Assembly (NCBI GenBank): GCA_034430555.1
Contig: DAOUEM010000362.1
Coordinates: forward strand, 4,836-68,835
Reading direction: 5' to 3'
DNA: 64,000 nucleotides
From: DAOTXK01 sp034430555
Lineage (GTDB): Bacteria; Chloroflexota; Anaerolineae; Aggregatilineales; Ch27
Below are positions 52,167 to 60,275 of this stretch, in pieces. A model generated the notes under the pieces. The model ran no database searches. It had not been told where the DNA came from and was given only the letters and a program-made list of their open reading frames with translations. Within the stretch, counting starts at the first letter, position 1; each line of letters starts with the position of its first letter. Made by a program: the position numbers and the translations under genes.

Positions 52167-53438
52167 ATGCGGCTTTCGATGTTGGCGGTGGGTTCGCGGG
52201 GCGACGTGCAGCCTTACGTGGCGCTGGCGTTGGGCCTCAAAAATGCCGGGCACGAGGTGCGCCTGTGCGCCGGCAGCGACTTCGAGGCCTTCATCACCGG
52301 CTACGGGCTGGAGTTCGTTTCGTTGGGCGTGGACATGCGCGCCTTCGTCGACGAATACATGCAGGATGCGCTTCGTTCCGGCCGCAATGCGCCGCGCGCC
52401 ATCCGCGATGTGGTGCGCCAGGGTTTGCAGTTCGGCGACGCCATGATGCGGGGGGTGGCAGCGGCCTTCGACGGGGCCGACGCCGTGATCGCCTCGCTGG
52501 TGGGAATGAACATGAGCTACCACGTCGCCGAAAAGCGGGGTGTGCCGCTGCTCCTGGCGCTGACCCTGCCGCTGCCGGGCCGCACGTCGGCTTTCCCCAG
52601 CCCGATCTTCCCACCCCTGCCGCTGGACGGCGGGCGCTTCAACCGGCTGACCCACGACCTGGCGGAGACCATGCTGTGGCTGATGCTGCGCTGGCCGGTC
52701 AACTTCTGGCGGCGTCGGGAGGGCCTGCCGCCGCAAAGCACCTTCCGCTGGCCGTTCCGCGCCATGAACGGTCGACCGCTGCCCGCGCTGCACGCCGTCA
52801 GCCCGTCGGTGCTGCCGCCGCCGCCCGACTGGGGCGATCACGAGCGCCTGACCGGTTACTGGTTCCTGCCCGCCCCGGACGAGTGGCAGCCGCCCGCCGA
52901 CCTGCTCGCTTTCCTGGAGGGTGGCCCGCCGCCGGTGGTCGTCGGCTTTGGCAGCATGGCCTCCCGCGATCCGGAGGAAACCGCGCTCATCGTGCGGGAG
53001 GCGGTGCGACGCAGCGGCCAGCGCGCCGTTTACCTGACCGGCTGGGGCGCGCAGGGGGACATCGACTGGCCGGACGCGATGTACGTGACCGCGGCCATCC
53101 CCCACGACTGGCTGTTCCCCCGTGTGGCGGCGGTGGTGCATCACGGCGGGGCCGGGACCGTCGCTGCCGGGCTGCGGGCCGGGCGTCCCACCGTGGTCGT
53201 GCCCTTTTTTGGCGATCAGCCGTTCTGGGGGCAGCGGGTGGTTGCCCTGGGCGTCGGGCCGGAACCGATCCCGCGCGGGCGGCTCACGGCGGAGTCGCTG
53301 GCTTATGCCCTGCGCGTGGCCGCGACGCACCAACCGATCCGGCAGCGGGCCGCGGCGCTGGGCGAACGCATCCGGGCGGAAGACGGGGTAGGGGAAGCGG
53401 TGCGTTTGATCGAGGCACAATTGGCCCATTTGGCCTGA
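52167..53438 (+). CDS. GT1-type glycosyltransferase (copy 2 of tandem pair)
   Basis: This 423-residue protein resembles copy 1 across its length: SRGDVQPYVALALGL at the start, DLLAFLEGGPPPVVVGFGSM in the middle, and VHHGGAGTVAAGLRAGRP with GDQPFWGQRV in the donor site. The final third is nearly the same at DNA level in both copies, while the acceptor-binding N-terminal halves differ. This fits a duplication followed by acceptor divergence and late gene conversion of the donor half. The start is four bases after the previous stop, and GGAGGG lies at the end of copy 1. Confidence 0.9.
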   Translation: MRLSMLAVGSRGDVQPYVALALGLKNAGHEVRLCAGSDFEAFITGYGLEFVSLGVDMRAFVDEYMQDALRSGRNAPRAIRDVVRQGLQFGDAMMRGVAAAFDGADAVIASLVGMNMSYHVAEKRGVPLLLALTLPLPGRTSAFPSPIFPPLPLDGGRFNRLTHDLAETMLWLMLRWPVNFWRRREGLPPQSTFRWPFRAMNGRPLPALHAVSPSVLPPPPDWGDHERLTGYWFLPAPDEWQPPADLLAFLEGGPPPVVVGFGSMASRDPEETALIVREAVRRSGQRAVYLTGWGAQGDIDWPDAMYVTAAIPHDWLFPRVAAVVHHGGAGTVAAGLRAGRPTVVVPFFGDQPFWGQRVVALGVGPEPIPRGRLTAESLAYALRVAATHQPIRQRAAALGERIRAEDGVGEAVRLIEAQLAHLA

Positions 53439-53470
53439 TTCTGGCGCGCAAATGTTCGATTTTGCTTAAA

Positions 53471-53499
53471 AACTTGGGTTATCTTTGGGATAACTTGGG
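53471..53499. promoter_or_regulatory. Operator-like repeat before the second GNAT gene
   Basis: AACTTGGG occurs twice (53471-53478 and 53492-53499) on either side of a palindrome TTATC/GATAA at 53479-53493. The stretch is AT-rich compared with its surroundings. It lies about 30 bases before the GNAT start and may hold its promoter or operator. Confidence 0.35.
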
Positions 53500-53527
53500 A
53501 AAAACCAACCGCCTTGGGGGGCATACC

Positions 53528-53983
53528 ATGGCTGATCGCCTGCGCCTGCGCTTCATCCGGCGCGATGAACTGCCCGCGCTGCTCGACCTGTACAACCACC
53601 TGCACGCCAGCGACGATCCGCGCCCGTCACCGGATGAGCTGGATCGCCTGTGGGAGACCATCCACGCCGACCCGCGCCTGCTGTACTTCGGCGGGGAGGT
53701 GGACGGGCGGCTGGTGGCGTCCTGCACGCTGTCCATCATCCCCAACCTGACTCGCGGCTGCCGTCCTTACGGCCTGGTCGAAAACGTGGTTTGCCATCCC
53801 GACTATCGACGGCGCGGCATTGGGAAGCGGTTGCTGCGGTATACGCTGGCCTACGCCTGGGATCAGGGCTGCTACAAGGTCATGCTGCTGACCGGCCGCC
53901 AGGACCCCGGCACCCTGCAATTTTACGAGGAGGCCGGGTTCCTGGCCGGGGTGAAGACCGGCTTCATCGCCTATCCGGCCTGA
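53528..53983 (+). CDS. GNAT family N-acetyltransferase
   Basis: This 151-residue protein has the GNAT core: LVENVVCHPDYRRRGIGKRLLRY contains the acetyl-CoA RRRGIG loop, and GTLQFYEEAGF is the usual C-terminal helix/strand. The N-terminal part (RLRFIRRDELPALLDLYNHL) matches the start of many small acetyltransferases. The upstream frame is open far back into the glycosyltransferase gene, but that is not coding. The ATG at 53528 is chosen because GGGGGG lies before it. The gene end overlaps the convergent pirin gene by 13 bases. Confidence 0.85.
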   Translation: MADRLRLRFIRRDELPALLDLYNHLHASDDPRPSPDELDRLWETIHADPRLLYFGGEVDGRLVASCTLSIIPNLTRGCRPYGLVENVVCHPDYRRRGIGKRLLRYTLAYAWDQGCYKVMLLTGRQDPGTLQFYEEAGFLAGVKTGFIAYPA

Positions 53984-54795
53984 GGCTGCTGCCCTTCCAG
54001 GAAGCTGGGCAGGTAGAAGCTCAGGTAGTGCAGGGGGGTCTCCGGACCGGCGCTGATGCTCGTCGCGGCCATGTTCGGGCTTGCCACGATCACATCGTAC
54101 TGGCCCAGGGCCGGCGCGCTGCCGTTGTGCCCGGCCTGCCCGATTCCGTCTGTAATAGCGTGACCACTTCCATCTGTAACGTACAGGAACAAATCTTCGC
54201 CCTCGCGCGGCGCTTCGATGGCCGTCGAGCCGCCGGCGGCGACCATGGTGGCCGTCAGCCGTCCGTGCATGTGCTGCGTCATCGGCGAGTCGTCCCCGAT
54301 CAGGCTGGTGATCGTGCCGTCCCCGCTCTGCCGGACCGGCAGTTCGCCGCGCCCCACCTGCTGGTAGTGCGGCTCCTGGTCGCGGTACTGCGGGTCGGCG
54401 ATGTACCATATCTGGATCACGCGGGCCGGTTCGTCGCTGTGATTCAATTCCTGGTGTTCGATCCACTGGCCGGAGAACATGCGCTGTAATTCCCCCGCCT
54501 GGATGTCTCCCTTACCGCCGGTAGTGTCCTCGTGGCTGAGCGTGCCCTCCAGCACCCAGGTGTAAATCTCCAGGCCCCGGTGCGGGTGCCAGGTGAAGCC
54601 GTTGCGCGGCGCGATGCGCGTCATGTGCGCGGTGAGCATCCCGCTCAGCCGCTGCAGGGGACTCCAGCCGCCCACCGCGAAGTGCGAGTGCAGCCAGTGC
54701 ACCGGGTGGATGGTAGGGAAGGCGTCCGCCGGGAAGTGCTGGAACGGCTCGGCGCGCACGAAATTGGGGGCGATGGCGGTCTCCAATAAATACAT
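53971..54795 (-). CDS. Pirin family protein (bicupin)
   Basis: This 274-residue protein has the pirin metal-binding cupin: HPHRGLEIYTWVLEGTLSHED at about 70-90, followed by a glutamine/methionine pair in ELQRMFSGQ and the fourth ligand region in EHQELNHSD. A second, weaker cupin domain fills the C-terminal half. Pirins bind iron; some are quercetinases and others redox-sensitive regulators. AAGGAAAGG precedes the start. Confidence 0.87.
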   Translation of the reverse strand: MYLLETAIAPNFVRAEPFQHFPADAFPTIHPVHWLHSHFAVGGWSPLQRLSGMLTAHMTRIAPRNGFTWHPHRGLEIYTWVLEGTLSHEDTTGGKGDIQAGELQRMFSGQWIEHQELNHSDEPARVIQIWYIADPQYRDQEPHYQQVGRGELPVRQSGDGTITSLIGDDSPMTQHMHGRLTATMVAAGGSTAIEAPREGEDLFLYVTDGSGHAITDGIGQAGHNGSAPALGQYDVIVASPNMAATSISAGPETPLHYLSFYLPSFLEGQQPQAG

Positions 54796-54861
54796 CAGTT
54801 ACGGCCTTTCCTTACCTATACCAACAAGGATTTTGATCGGTTGACTAGGCGGGTCGTGTAG

Positions 54862-54881
54862 GGGCGACCGGCTGGTCGCCC
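54862..54881. repeat. REP-like palindromic element
   Basis: A perfect inverted repeat of eight bases (GGGCGACC / GGTCGCCC) lies around a four-base loop, without a U-tract on either side. Short GC-rich palindromes with this core are common as dispersed elements in bacterial genomes. It does not look like a terminator. Confidence 0.5.
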
Positions 54882-54993
54882 ATGATAGGCCGCCTGTAAT
54901 TCTATTCCATCATGCTGAAATTATGCTGATATAGATATATAATATCCATAAAAACCTGCCGCCGATGCCCATTCGAGCGCTGTCCGTGGGTGG

Positions 54994-55115
54994 TCAGTCG
55001 TCTACCTGACGGGTGTAGAGATAGGCGCTGCCGCCGGCGTCTGATCGTGAGAAGCTATTTATCCGTGTTCTGTGTATACAGATAAGCGCTGCCGCCGGCG
55101 TCTTTTCGGGAGAGG
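54994..55115 (-). repeat. Duplicated tails of the adjacent minus-strand gene
   Basis: The segment at 54994-55041 reads DAGGSAYLYTRQVDD and stop on the minus strand. A second piece, about 55055-55105, encodes GGSAYLYTQNTDK and stop. Both match the true C-terminus of the adjacent gene (GSAYLYTQNTDK). The two copies nearest the gene repeat with a 61-base period. A 61-base step is not a multiple of three, so each added copy creates a new stop rather than a longer protein. Confidence 0.8.
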
Positions 55116-55829
55116 TTATTTATCCGTGTTCTGTGTATACAGATAAGCGCTGCCGCGTTTGCCTACCTGTGTGATCACACCCATCGCCCGCAGGCAGTAG
55201 GCCATCTGCTGGGCCAGGCGGCGCGGACAGCGCAGCGCTTTCGACAGGTCGCCGGTAGTAAAGGGATCGGCCAACTCGTCCGGCAGCAGGGCCGCCATGT
55301 CGCCCGGCCCTTCGAACAACCGCCGTTCCACCACGTCGAGCAGCCGCCGCCCCTCGGTGACCCAGCCCTTGCGCCGCCAGCCGCGCCGGCCATCGAAGCG
55401 CCGCACCTCCTCCTCCTGGATCAGCAGCACCTCCAGCGAGAAGTTGGGGTGGGCCAGCAGATGCGGGAAGCTCACCAGTTCGCGGAAGACGTCCACCACC
55501 GCGCCGCGTTTGGGCGATTTGCGGCGGCTGCTCGGATCACCATCAACCAGCGGCAGCTTGACGATCCATTTTTCGCGGGCGACAGGATGCACCAGCCGTA
55601 CGGCGTGTTCCGCCGTCAGCGCCGCCAGCTTGCGCTTCATCTGGCTGAAGCCGCGCGTCTGGATTTCCACCAGCAGGTTGCCCTGCACGATGTCGATCAC
55701 GTAGCCGTCCACCCGGACCTCGGTGGCGGCCTCCGGCCCGGCATACCACGTCTTGAGAGCGGCATGGAGCAGGTTTTCGTTCAGCGTGCCGATGTGATTG
55801 GGCGGTGGCTGCGGTTGTGGGTCGGGCAT
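55116..55829 (-). CDS. Hypothetical protein, possible PD-(D/E)XK nuclease-like fold
   Basis: This 237-residue soluble protein has GTLNENLLHAALKTWYAG at the N-terminus and a core of VDGYVIDIVQGNLLVEIQTRGF (about 40-61), where Asp, Glu and Gln are spaced like the active site of restriction-endonuclease-like folds. A basic block (RRKSPKRG) comes in the middle and a winged-helix-like C-terminus ends the protein. I do not recognise the family with confidence. Extra copies of its gene end follow immediately downstream. Confidence 0.65.
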   Translation of the reverse strand: MPDPQPQPPPNHIGTLNENLLHAALKTWYAGPEAATEVRVDGYVIDIVQGNLLVEIQTRGFSQMKRKLAALTAEHAVRLVHPVAREKWIVKLPLVDGDPSSRRKSPKRGAVVDVFRELVSFPHLLAHPNFSLEVLLIQEEEVRRFDGRRGWRRKGWVTEGRRLLDVVERRLFEGPGDMAALLPDELADPFTTGDLSKALRCPRRLAQQMAYCLRAMGVITQVGKRGSAYLYTQNTDK

Positions 55830-55961
55830 AGCGGCTCCGGGCGATCGGTGGATAGCTGTCCCCAGTATAACGCAGCCCCGGCCAGGGTGTCATCTGGCAG
55901 GTTTCTACCTGGAAAATTGCCAAATGCAGCACCGCTAAGAGCACCACTCACCGGAAGGATG

Positions 55962-55967
55962 TATAAT
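55962..55967 (+). promoter_or_regulatory. Perfect -10 element before the M42 peptidase gene
   Basis: TATAAT lies 48 bases before the GTG start. The -35 position has no good match, so the promoter is tentative. Confidence 0.4.
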
Positions 55968-56014
55968 CAGAACGCGTGTATGTAACATTTTTGTTATCCC
56001 GAGGGAGAATACCC

Positions 56015-57076
56015 GTGACCGAACTGGCGATCAATGTCGATGCCGTCGTCGATTTCCTGCTGGGCCTGCTGAATACGCCCAGCCCAACCGGTTATCACGA
56101 CGAGGCCGTGGCTTACGTGCGGGATGTTTTTGCCGGCCTGGGCCTGCCGGACCTGGCGATCGATATCCTGCCTAAAGGCGCCCTCCGGCTGACCTGGCCT
56201 GGCCAGGCCGCCGACGCGCCGCGCGGCCTGACGGCTCACCTCGACACGCTCGGCTTGATGGTCAGGGCGATCAAAAGCAGCGGCCGCCTCAAGGCCACCA
56301 ACCTGGGCGGCGTGATGTGGGGCGGCATCGAGTTTGAAGGAGTCACGATCCGAACTTTTGATGATCGCCGCTACCGGGGCACGGTCGTGCCGGTCAATCC
56401 CAGCGTGCACGTCAACCGGGACATCCACAAGGCCGAACGCAACGCCGAGACCATGGAGATCCGCCTGGACGAGCGGGTGGACAACGCCGCCGACGTGCGC
56501 GCCCTGGGCATCGGGGTGGGGGATTTTGTCTTCCTCGATCCGCGGGTGGAAGTCGTCGCTTCCGGCTTCATCCGCGCCCGGTTCCTGGATGACAAGGCCG
56601 GCGTGGCCGCCATTTTCGGCGCGGTGCTGGCCCTCCAGGCTGCCGGGCAACGCCCCGCCCAGGATACGACCATCCTCATTGCCAACTATGAGGAAGTCGG
56701 GCACGGCGGCGCGACCGGTTTCCCGCCGGACCTGGCGGAACTGGTGGCGGTGGACATGGCCGCCATGGGCGATGACCAGGCCTCGGACGAGTTTTCGGTG
56801 ACCGTCTGCGTGAAGGACAGCGGCGGCCCCTACCACTTCGCCATGAACAACAAGCTGCGCCACCTGGCGGACGCCTTTGCCATCCCCTGCCAGGTGGATA
56901 TTTATCCCTACTACGGCTCGGACGGCACTGCCTACTGGCGGGCGGGTGGGGATGCGCGGGTCGGGCTGGTGGGGCCGGGTGTGGACGCCTCCCATTCCTA
57001 CGAGCGCACCCACCGCGACGCGCTGGAGCACAGCGCCCACCTCCTGGCGCGGTACCTGCTGGATACGGAATCGTAG
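56015..57076 (+). CDS. M42 family metallopeptidase
   Basis: This 353-residue enzyme starts at GTG 56015 with GAGGGAGA before it. It has the M42 di-zinc motifs: TAHLDTLG near residue 70, FLDDKAG near 193, catalytic pair in NYEEVGHGG near 228, VAVDMAAMG near 250 and ASHSYERTH near 331. Family members form large dodecameric aminopeptidases. The variant matches those found in osmoprotectant (N-acetylglutaminylglutamine amide) loci, but no such biosynthesis gene is nearby. Confidence 0.87.
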   Translation: MTELAINVDAVVDFLLGLLNTPSPTGYHDEAVAYVRDVFAGLGLPDLAIDILPKGALRLTWPGQAADAPRGLTAHLDTLGLMVRAIKSSGRLKATNLGGVMWGGIEFEGVTIRTFDDRRYRGTVVPVNPSVHVNRDIHKAERNAETMEIRLDERVDNAADVRALGIGVGDFVFLDPRVEVVASGFIRARFLDDKAGVAAIFGAVLALQAAGQRPAQDTTILIANYEEVGHGGATGFPPDLAELVAVDMAAMGDDQASDEFSVTVCVKDSGGPYHFAMNNKLRHLADAFAIPCQVDIYPYYGSDGTAYWRAGGDARVGLVGPGVDASHSYERTHRDALEHSAHLLARYLLDTES

Positions 57077-57129
57077 GAGCGACGCGGACGCTTCCGAGTC
57101 CGGGCGGTCGTCCGAAGCAAGCCGTCTGC

Positions 57130-58434
57130 TTATCCCGCCGCCGGGGCCTCCGGCGACGCTTCTGCCGGGGCCTTGATATAGCGCAGGACCACGAACAGCG
57201 CGCCCACTACCATCACCAGCGCCGTGACGAACAGGACCTCGTACCCGGCCACTTCGGCGATGGTGCCGCCGATCAAGGGGGCGCTCAGCAGCGAGATGGC
57301 CGATACGGTGTTGAAAAGGCCGGTATACACCGGGCGTTGGTCGGGTGTGGTATGCATGATCACCCAGTTCAGGTAACTGCTGAACAGGTTGCTCAGGGCG
57401 ATGCCCGAGGCGAAAAATCCCAGGTACAGCGGCAGCGGGCCGACCGCGCCGGCCACCAGCGCCGAAACCGGCAGCAGCGCCGCCGCCACCAGCGCCAGCC
57501 GGATAAACTGCAAGTTGTGGCGATTGCCCATCCAGGAGTACACAAAGGCCCCGAGTAACGCACCCAGCGTCTGCATGGCCAGCAGGTTGCGGACGGCGAC
57601 CCCGCTGACGACGCCCAGCTGCACCGTCGCAAACCCGATGTAAAAAGGACCGGCCATCATGTACAGGCTGGACAGCGCCCGCGTGATGATCATGGCCCGG
57701 AAGGCCCGGTCCTGGCGCAGGACCCGGCCCAGCGCCGGGAGGTACTCCCGGAAGCGGGGCGCTTTGACGGTGGTCGGCCGGTTGGGCAGCTCGCGGATGA
57801 ACAGGCAGGGGATGATGGACCCCACGAACAGCAGGCCGGCGATGGCGAACAGCAGCCCGTAGTTGTTGGGGAAGCCGGGGCCGTCCTCCCCCAGGATAAC
57901 CCCGACCAGCGGCGTGACTCCCAGCGTGATCAGGCCGCCGATGCCCATCATCAGCCCGAACATGCGCGCCCGCCAGCGGTTGTCCAGGCTGCTACCGATC
58001 AGCTCCACCCAGGGCACGCCGACGATCCCGTCGCCCACCGCCGCGATGCCGTAACAGACCAGAAACGCTACCAGCACCGGGCCGGGCTGCTCCTCCCCCA
58101 GCACGATCAAAATCCCGCTGAAGGCCAGTATGGCGAAGCGCACCGGGATATTGGGGCCGGCAAACCACCACTTCTTCCGGCTGAACTGGAGCAGGTACCG
58201 CGCCATAAACAACTGCGGCATCATCCAGCCGACCTCAAACAGGCTGCTCGACAGGCCGATCAGCACCTCGGAGTCGGTGAGCTGGCGGATGAAATCGGGG
58301 ATGACGGTGGTCGTCCCGATGATGCCCATCGCTATCGTGAACAGGATTCCATCGACTAAAAAGAGCAAGAAGTTGCTGCGGTAGGTGCTTTCCAGCTGGG
58401 CAGGGGAGAGCGTCTGCGCGGTCGAATCGGTCAT
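57130..58434 (-). CDS. MFS transporter
   Basis: This protein of about 434 residues has roughly twelve membrane helices in two halves separated by a cytoplasmic loop near residues 195-220 (RELPNRPTTVKAPRFREYL). Short loops such as MARYLLQFSRKKWW fit the motif-A position. It resembles drug or metabolite exporters but lacks a clear subgroup signature. ATG 58434 is preferred; an upstream ATG at 58494 lacks a ribosome site. The final tail is Ala/Pro/Glu-rich. Confidence 0.85.
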   Translation of the reverse strand: MTDSTAQTLSPAQLESTYRSNFLLFLVDGILFTIAMGIIGTTTVIPDFIRQLTDSEVLIGLSSSLFEVGWMMPQLFMARYLLQFSRKKWWFAGPNIPVRFAILAFSGILIVLGEEQPGPVLVAFLVCYGIAAVGDGIVGVPWVELIGSSLDNRWRARMFGLMMGIGGLITLGVTPLVGVILGEDGPGFPNNYGLLFAIAGLLFVGSIIPCLFIRELPNRPTTVKAPRFREYLPALGRVLRQDRAFRAMIITRALSSLYMMAGPFYIGFATVQLGVVSGVAVRNLLAMQTLGALLGAFVYSWMGNRHNLQFIRLALVAAALLPVSALVAGAVGPLPLYLGFFASGIALSNLFSSYLNWVIMHTTPDQRPVYTGLFNTVSAISLLSAPLIGGTIAEVAGYEVLFVTALVMVVGALFVVLRYIKAPAEASPEAPAAG

Positions 58435-58567
58435 GCTGCGCCTGTGCTTTCGTACGGCGGATGATATTCGTGGCGGCGTGTCCGCCGGAATCATCCACGG
58501 GAAGGGTCAGGATGGCTTCACGCGGCTTCAAGATCAAGTCGGGTGCCGCCCACCAGCAGTGCGTATT

Positions 58568-59083
58568 TTACCACGGCAGTCCCGACAGCTCGATCCGCCC
58601 CTCTGGCCAGGGACGATTGCGCAGCGGCAGCACCATGATCGCCAGGTCGGTCTGGACGTATTCACCGCGCCAATCGGTGAAAAACATCGGCGCGGTGGTT
58701 TCCTGCCAGCCCAGCCCTGCGTAAAGGGAGACCCGATCCCGGATGCACAGCAGCAGCCCAAAGTCGGCAGTCGTAGCCCGGCGCATGTGATCGCCCGCAC
58801 GACGCATCGCCTCGGAAGCCAACCCGCGTCCGCGCCACTCAGGCTCGGTGATCACCCCGGAAATGCCACCTAACGACACCGGCTGCCCGTCGACGGTCGA
58901 CGCCTGTGCCACGATGCCCACGTGGCAGACCAGAATCTCGCCGGCCCAAGCCAGCACCCGCCAGCTTGCTGGGGCCAGTTGATCCAGCATAATGCCGAAT
59001 TCGATGTCGAACCACTCGTTGATTAAGGCCGTGATGGACGGCGGCAGGTCGTCTGCTCGCCTGACCTCGAAGCGGATTTCCAT
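58568..59083 (-). CDS. GNAT family N-acetyltransferase
   Basis: This 171-residue protein has a GNAT core resembling aminoglycoside 2'-N-acetyltransferase-like enzymes: GGISGVITEPEWRGRGLASEAMRRA holds the acetyl-CoA loop. The end contains LGWQETTAPMFFTDW. The frame is open back to 59449, but the ATG at 59083 has AGAGGA before it and starts a normal domain (EIRFEVRRADDLPPSI). Antibiotic modification cannot be claimed from sequence alone. Confidence 0.82.
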   Translation of the reverse strand: MEIRFEVRRADDLPPSITALINEWFDIEFGIMLDQLAPASWRVLAWAGEILVCHVGIVAQASTVDGQPVSLGGISGVITEPEWRGRGLASEAMRRAGDHMRRATTADFGLLLCIRDRVSLYAGLGWQETTAPMFFTDWRGEYVQTDLAIMVLPLRNRPWPEGRIELSGLPW

Positions 59084-59409
59084 GCCGGGAGTCCTCTGCA
59101 AGCGCGCCTTACCAGGGTAGGCCGGAAAACCATTCGTCTTTCCGGCGCTGAGAGTAATTGGCCCGGAGCGCCCAAACACCCTTCCCACGTAAATAGAAAC
59201 AGCGCGGGACGGATGTCTCTCGGCCAAGAGTGCAGTCCGTCCCCACCACTTCGCTCTCAGGCGAACCCGAGAGTTATTGGTCGACCGCGGCGACGCGGGT
59301 GACGCATTTTTTACGATCACCTCAATCCTAACATGGGTGATGCCGGCGGGCAAGACCAGTGTGCAGTAGGGAGAGCTTGGACGAGGCAGGGGGGGATAAG
59401 TCCTATCAA

Positions 59410-59722
59410 CGCAAATCATGTTGCGCGGCCCAAGGAGAACCGCAAGCACCGGAAGGTAGGCGGAGACGAGGGCGACAACGCGCTAGCGGATTAGCTCTCC
59501 GCCCGGTGCTGCGTGCGACGTCACCGGCCCGCAGCTCTGGCGGGTAGCCCTACATACTCAGCTTGAAGAAACTGGCGTGCCGCAGCGGAGCTTGTGACCG
59601 AAAGTCGCAAGCCGGGTGCAAATCCCGACACGCCAACTCGCAGGACAGCCCCTGGCCCATGGTGCCAGACCGGTGTTCTGCCGAAAGCCCGACCGTCTCC
59701 CCCTCGGTCGGGTTTCTTTTTT
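59410..59722 (+). ncRNA. Unclassified large structured RNA with T-loop module and terminator
   Basis: Arms form in a nested, compact pattern. A 5-base hairpin lies at 59410-59425. A 15-base coaxial stem pairs 59445-59451 with 59504-59510 and 59459-59466 with 59496-59503. A hairpin lies at 59528-59544. A three-way junction is closed by 59573-59579/59629-59635, with a 9-base stem 590-598/604-612 and a 4-base stem holding a TGCAAAT loop (613-627). A further stem 641-647/674-680 is followed by a strong terminator. The T-loop resembles tRNA T arms or cobalamin-riboswitch L4. No known family was matched. Confidence 0.5.
59688..59722 (+). terminator. Strong intrinsic terminator of the structured RNA
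   Basis: A perfect 8-base stem (CCCGACCG / CGGTCGGG) with a 9-base loop is followed by TTTCTTTTTT. No protein gene lies directly upstream on this strand, so it marks the end of a non-coding transcript or serves as a regulatory stop. Confidence 0.85.
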
Positions 59723-59789
59723 GATTCTGACGTCACGCGCCCGCCTGTAAACCCAGGCGGGGTCGTTGTTCCCAAAAAGGAAATAGGAA

Positions 59790-60080
59790 ATGCATACCCA
59801 GAATACCACAACCCGTAAGCGCCAATAACCCCTGTCCGTCGGCACGTTCCTGGACGACGACGACCGCTACCGGGCGGCCATCACCATCAGCCCGCCCAAC
59901 ACGATACCGGTCTTCGTCGTGGTCCGGCGCGGCGTGGTGGCCGAGATTTACGCCGAGCTGCTCGAGGCAGGCCGTAAGCCGGTCGAGGCGACCGGGCTGG
60001 CCTCGGCAAGACGTGGCTCCTCAATAACCTGGCGCTGAACGCCGCGCGAAAAGGGGCGCAACGAGAGCCTTCACCGGGAG
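59790..60080 (+). pseudogene. Broken mobile-element gene carrying part of a P-loop ATPase
   Basis: ATG 59790 (with AAGGAAATAGGA before it) opens a frame that hits TAA at codon 13, then continues in frame as LSVGTFLDDDDRYRAAITISPP and VVAEIYAELLEAGRKPVEATG. Near 60006 the coding pattern moves to another frame, which reads AGLGKTWLLNNLALNAARKG, a Walker A motif of DnaB/KaiC-like ATPases. This is a fusion of two gene pieces or one gene with several lesions. Confidence 0.55.
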
Positions 60081-60086
60081 CGCGAG

Positions 60087-60194
60087 ATGCTGGCCCGCCA
60101 CAACGCCCTCAAGCGCCAGTTCTGGCTGGCGGTGATGTGGGGGGGGGGGTGTATCGGGTTCGGCGTAGGGCTGGTAGTGGGGTTGATGTTTTAG
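60087..60194 (+). CDS. Very small membrane peptide (35 codons) across a G11 run
   Basis: ATG 60087 begins RHNALKRQFWLAVMWGGGCIGFGVGL and ends at TAG 60192. It has a charged start and one glycine-rich hydrophobic helix, as in holin-like or accessory membrane peptides. It includes 11 consecutive G bases (60139-60149), so the frame could vary by slippage. It could equally be a fragment of a longer lost gene. Confidence 0.35.
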   Translation: MLARHNALKRQFWLAVMWGGGCIGFGVGLVVGLMF

Positions 60195-60275
60195 GGGGAC
60201 GTATGACCGAACCCTACCGGCGAACGAGTGCGAGTCCACCTCCATCACCATGCGTCTCCGCGATCCGAACAACTT

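Larger units (their letters stand above)
54796..55115. other. Intergenic stretch with REP-like element and duplicated gene tails
   Basis: This 320-base region holds a REP-like hairpin (54862-54881), an AT-rich patch (54893-54960) and two extra copies of the 3' end of the 55116-55829 gene. No complete gene was seen. Confidence 0.7.

Noticed and set aside
52265..53527. N-terminal extension of the second GNAT gene back into the glycosyltransferase
   Set aside because: The long open frame overlaps a confident gene and has no ribosome site. The GNAT domain begins at the ATG at 53528.
55050..55140. CRISPR or DnaA-box array from the TTATCCGTG repeats
   Set aside because: The repeats are only two to three copies and are fully explained as duplicated 3' ends of the adjacent gene.
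59573..59636. Functional tRNA gene (anticodon-like GAA)
   Set aside because: There is an acceptor-like and a T-like arm, but no D arm, C instead of U before the anticodon, and a T-loop with G at the second position. It is better treated as part of a structured RNA.
59590..59700. Cobalamin riboswitch
   Set aside because: The T-loop and a CGCCAACT stretch resemble parts of the aptamer, but the conserved B12 box is not intact and no cobalamin-related gene follows. It is kept only as an alternative in the RNA finding.
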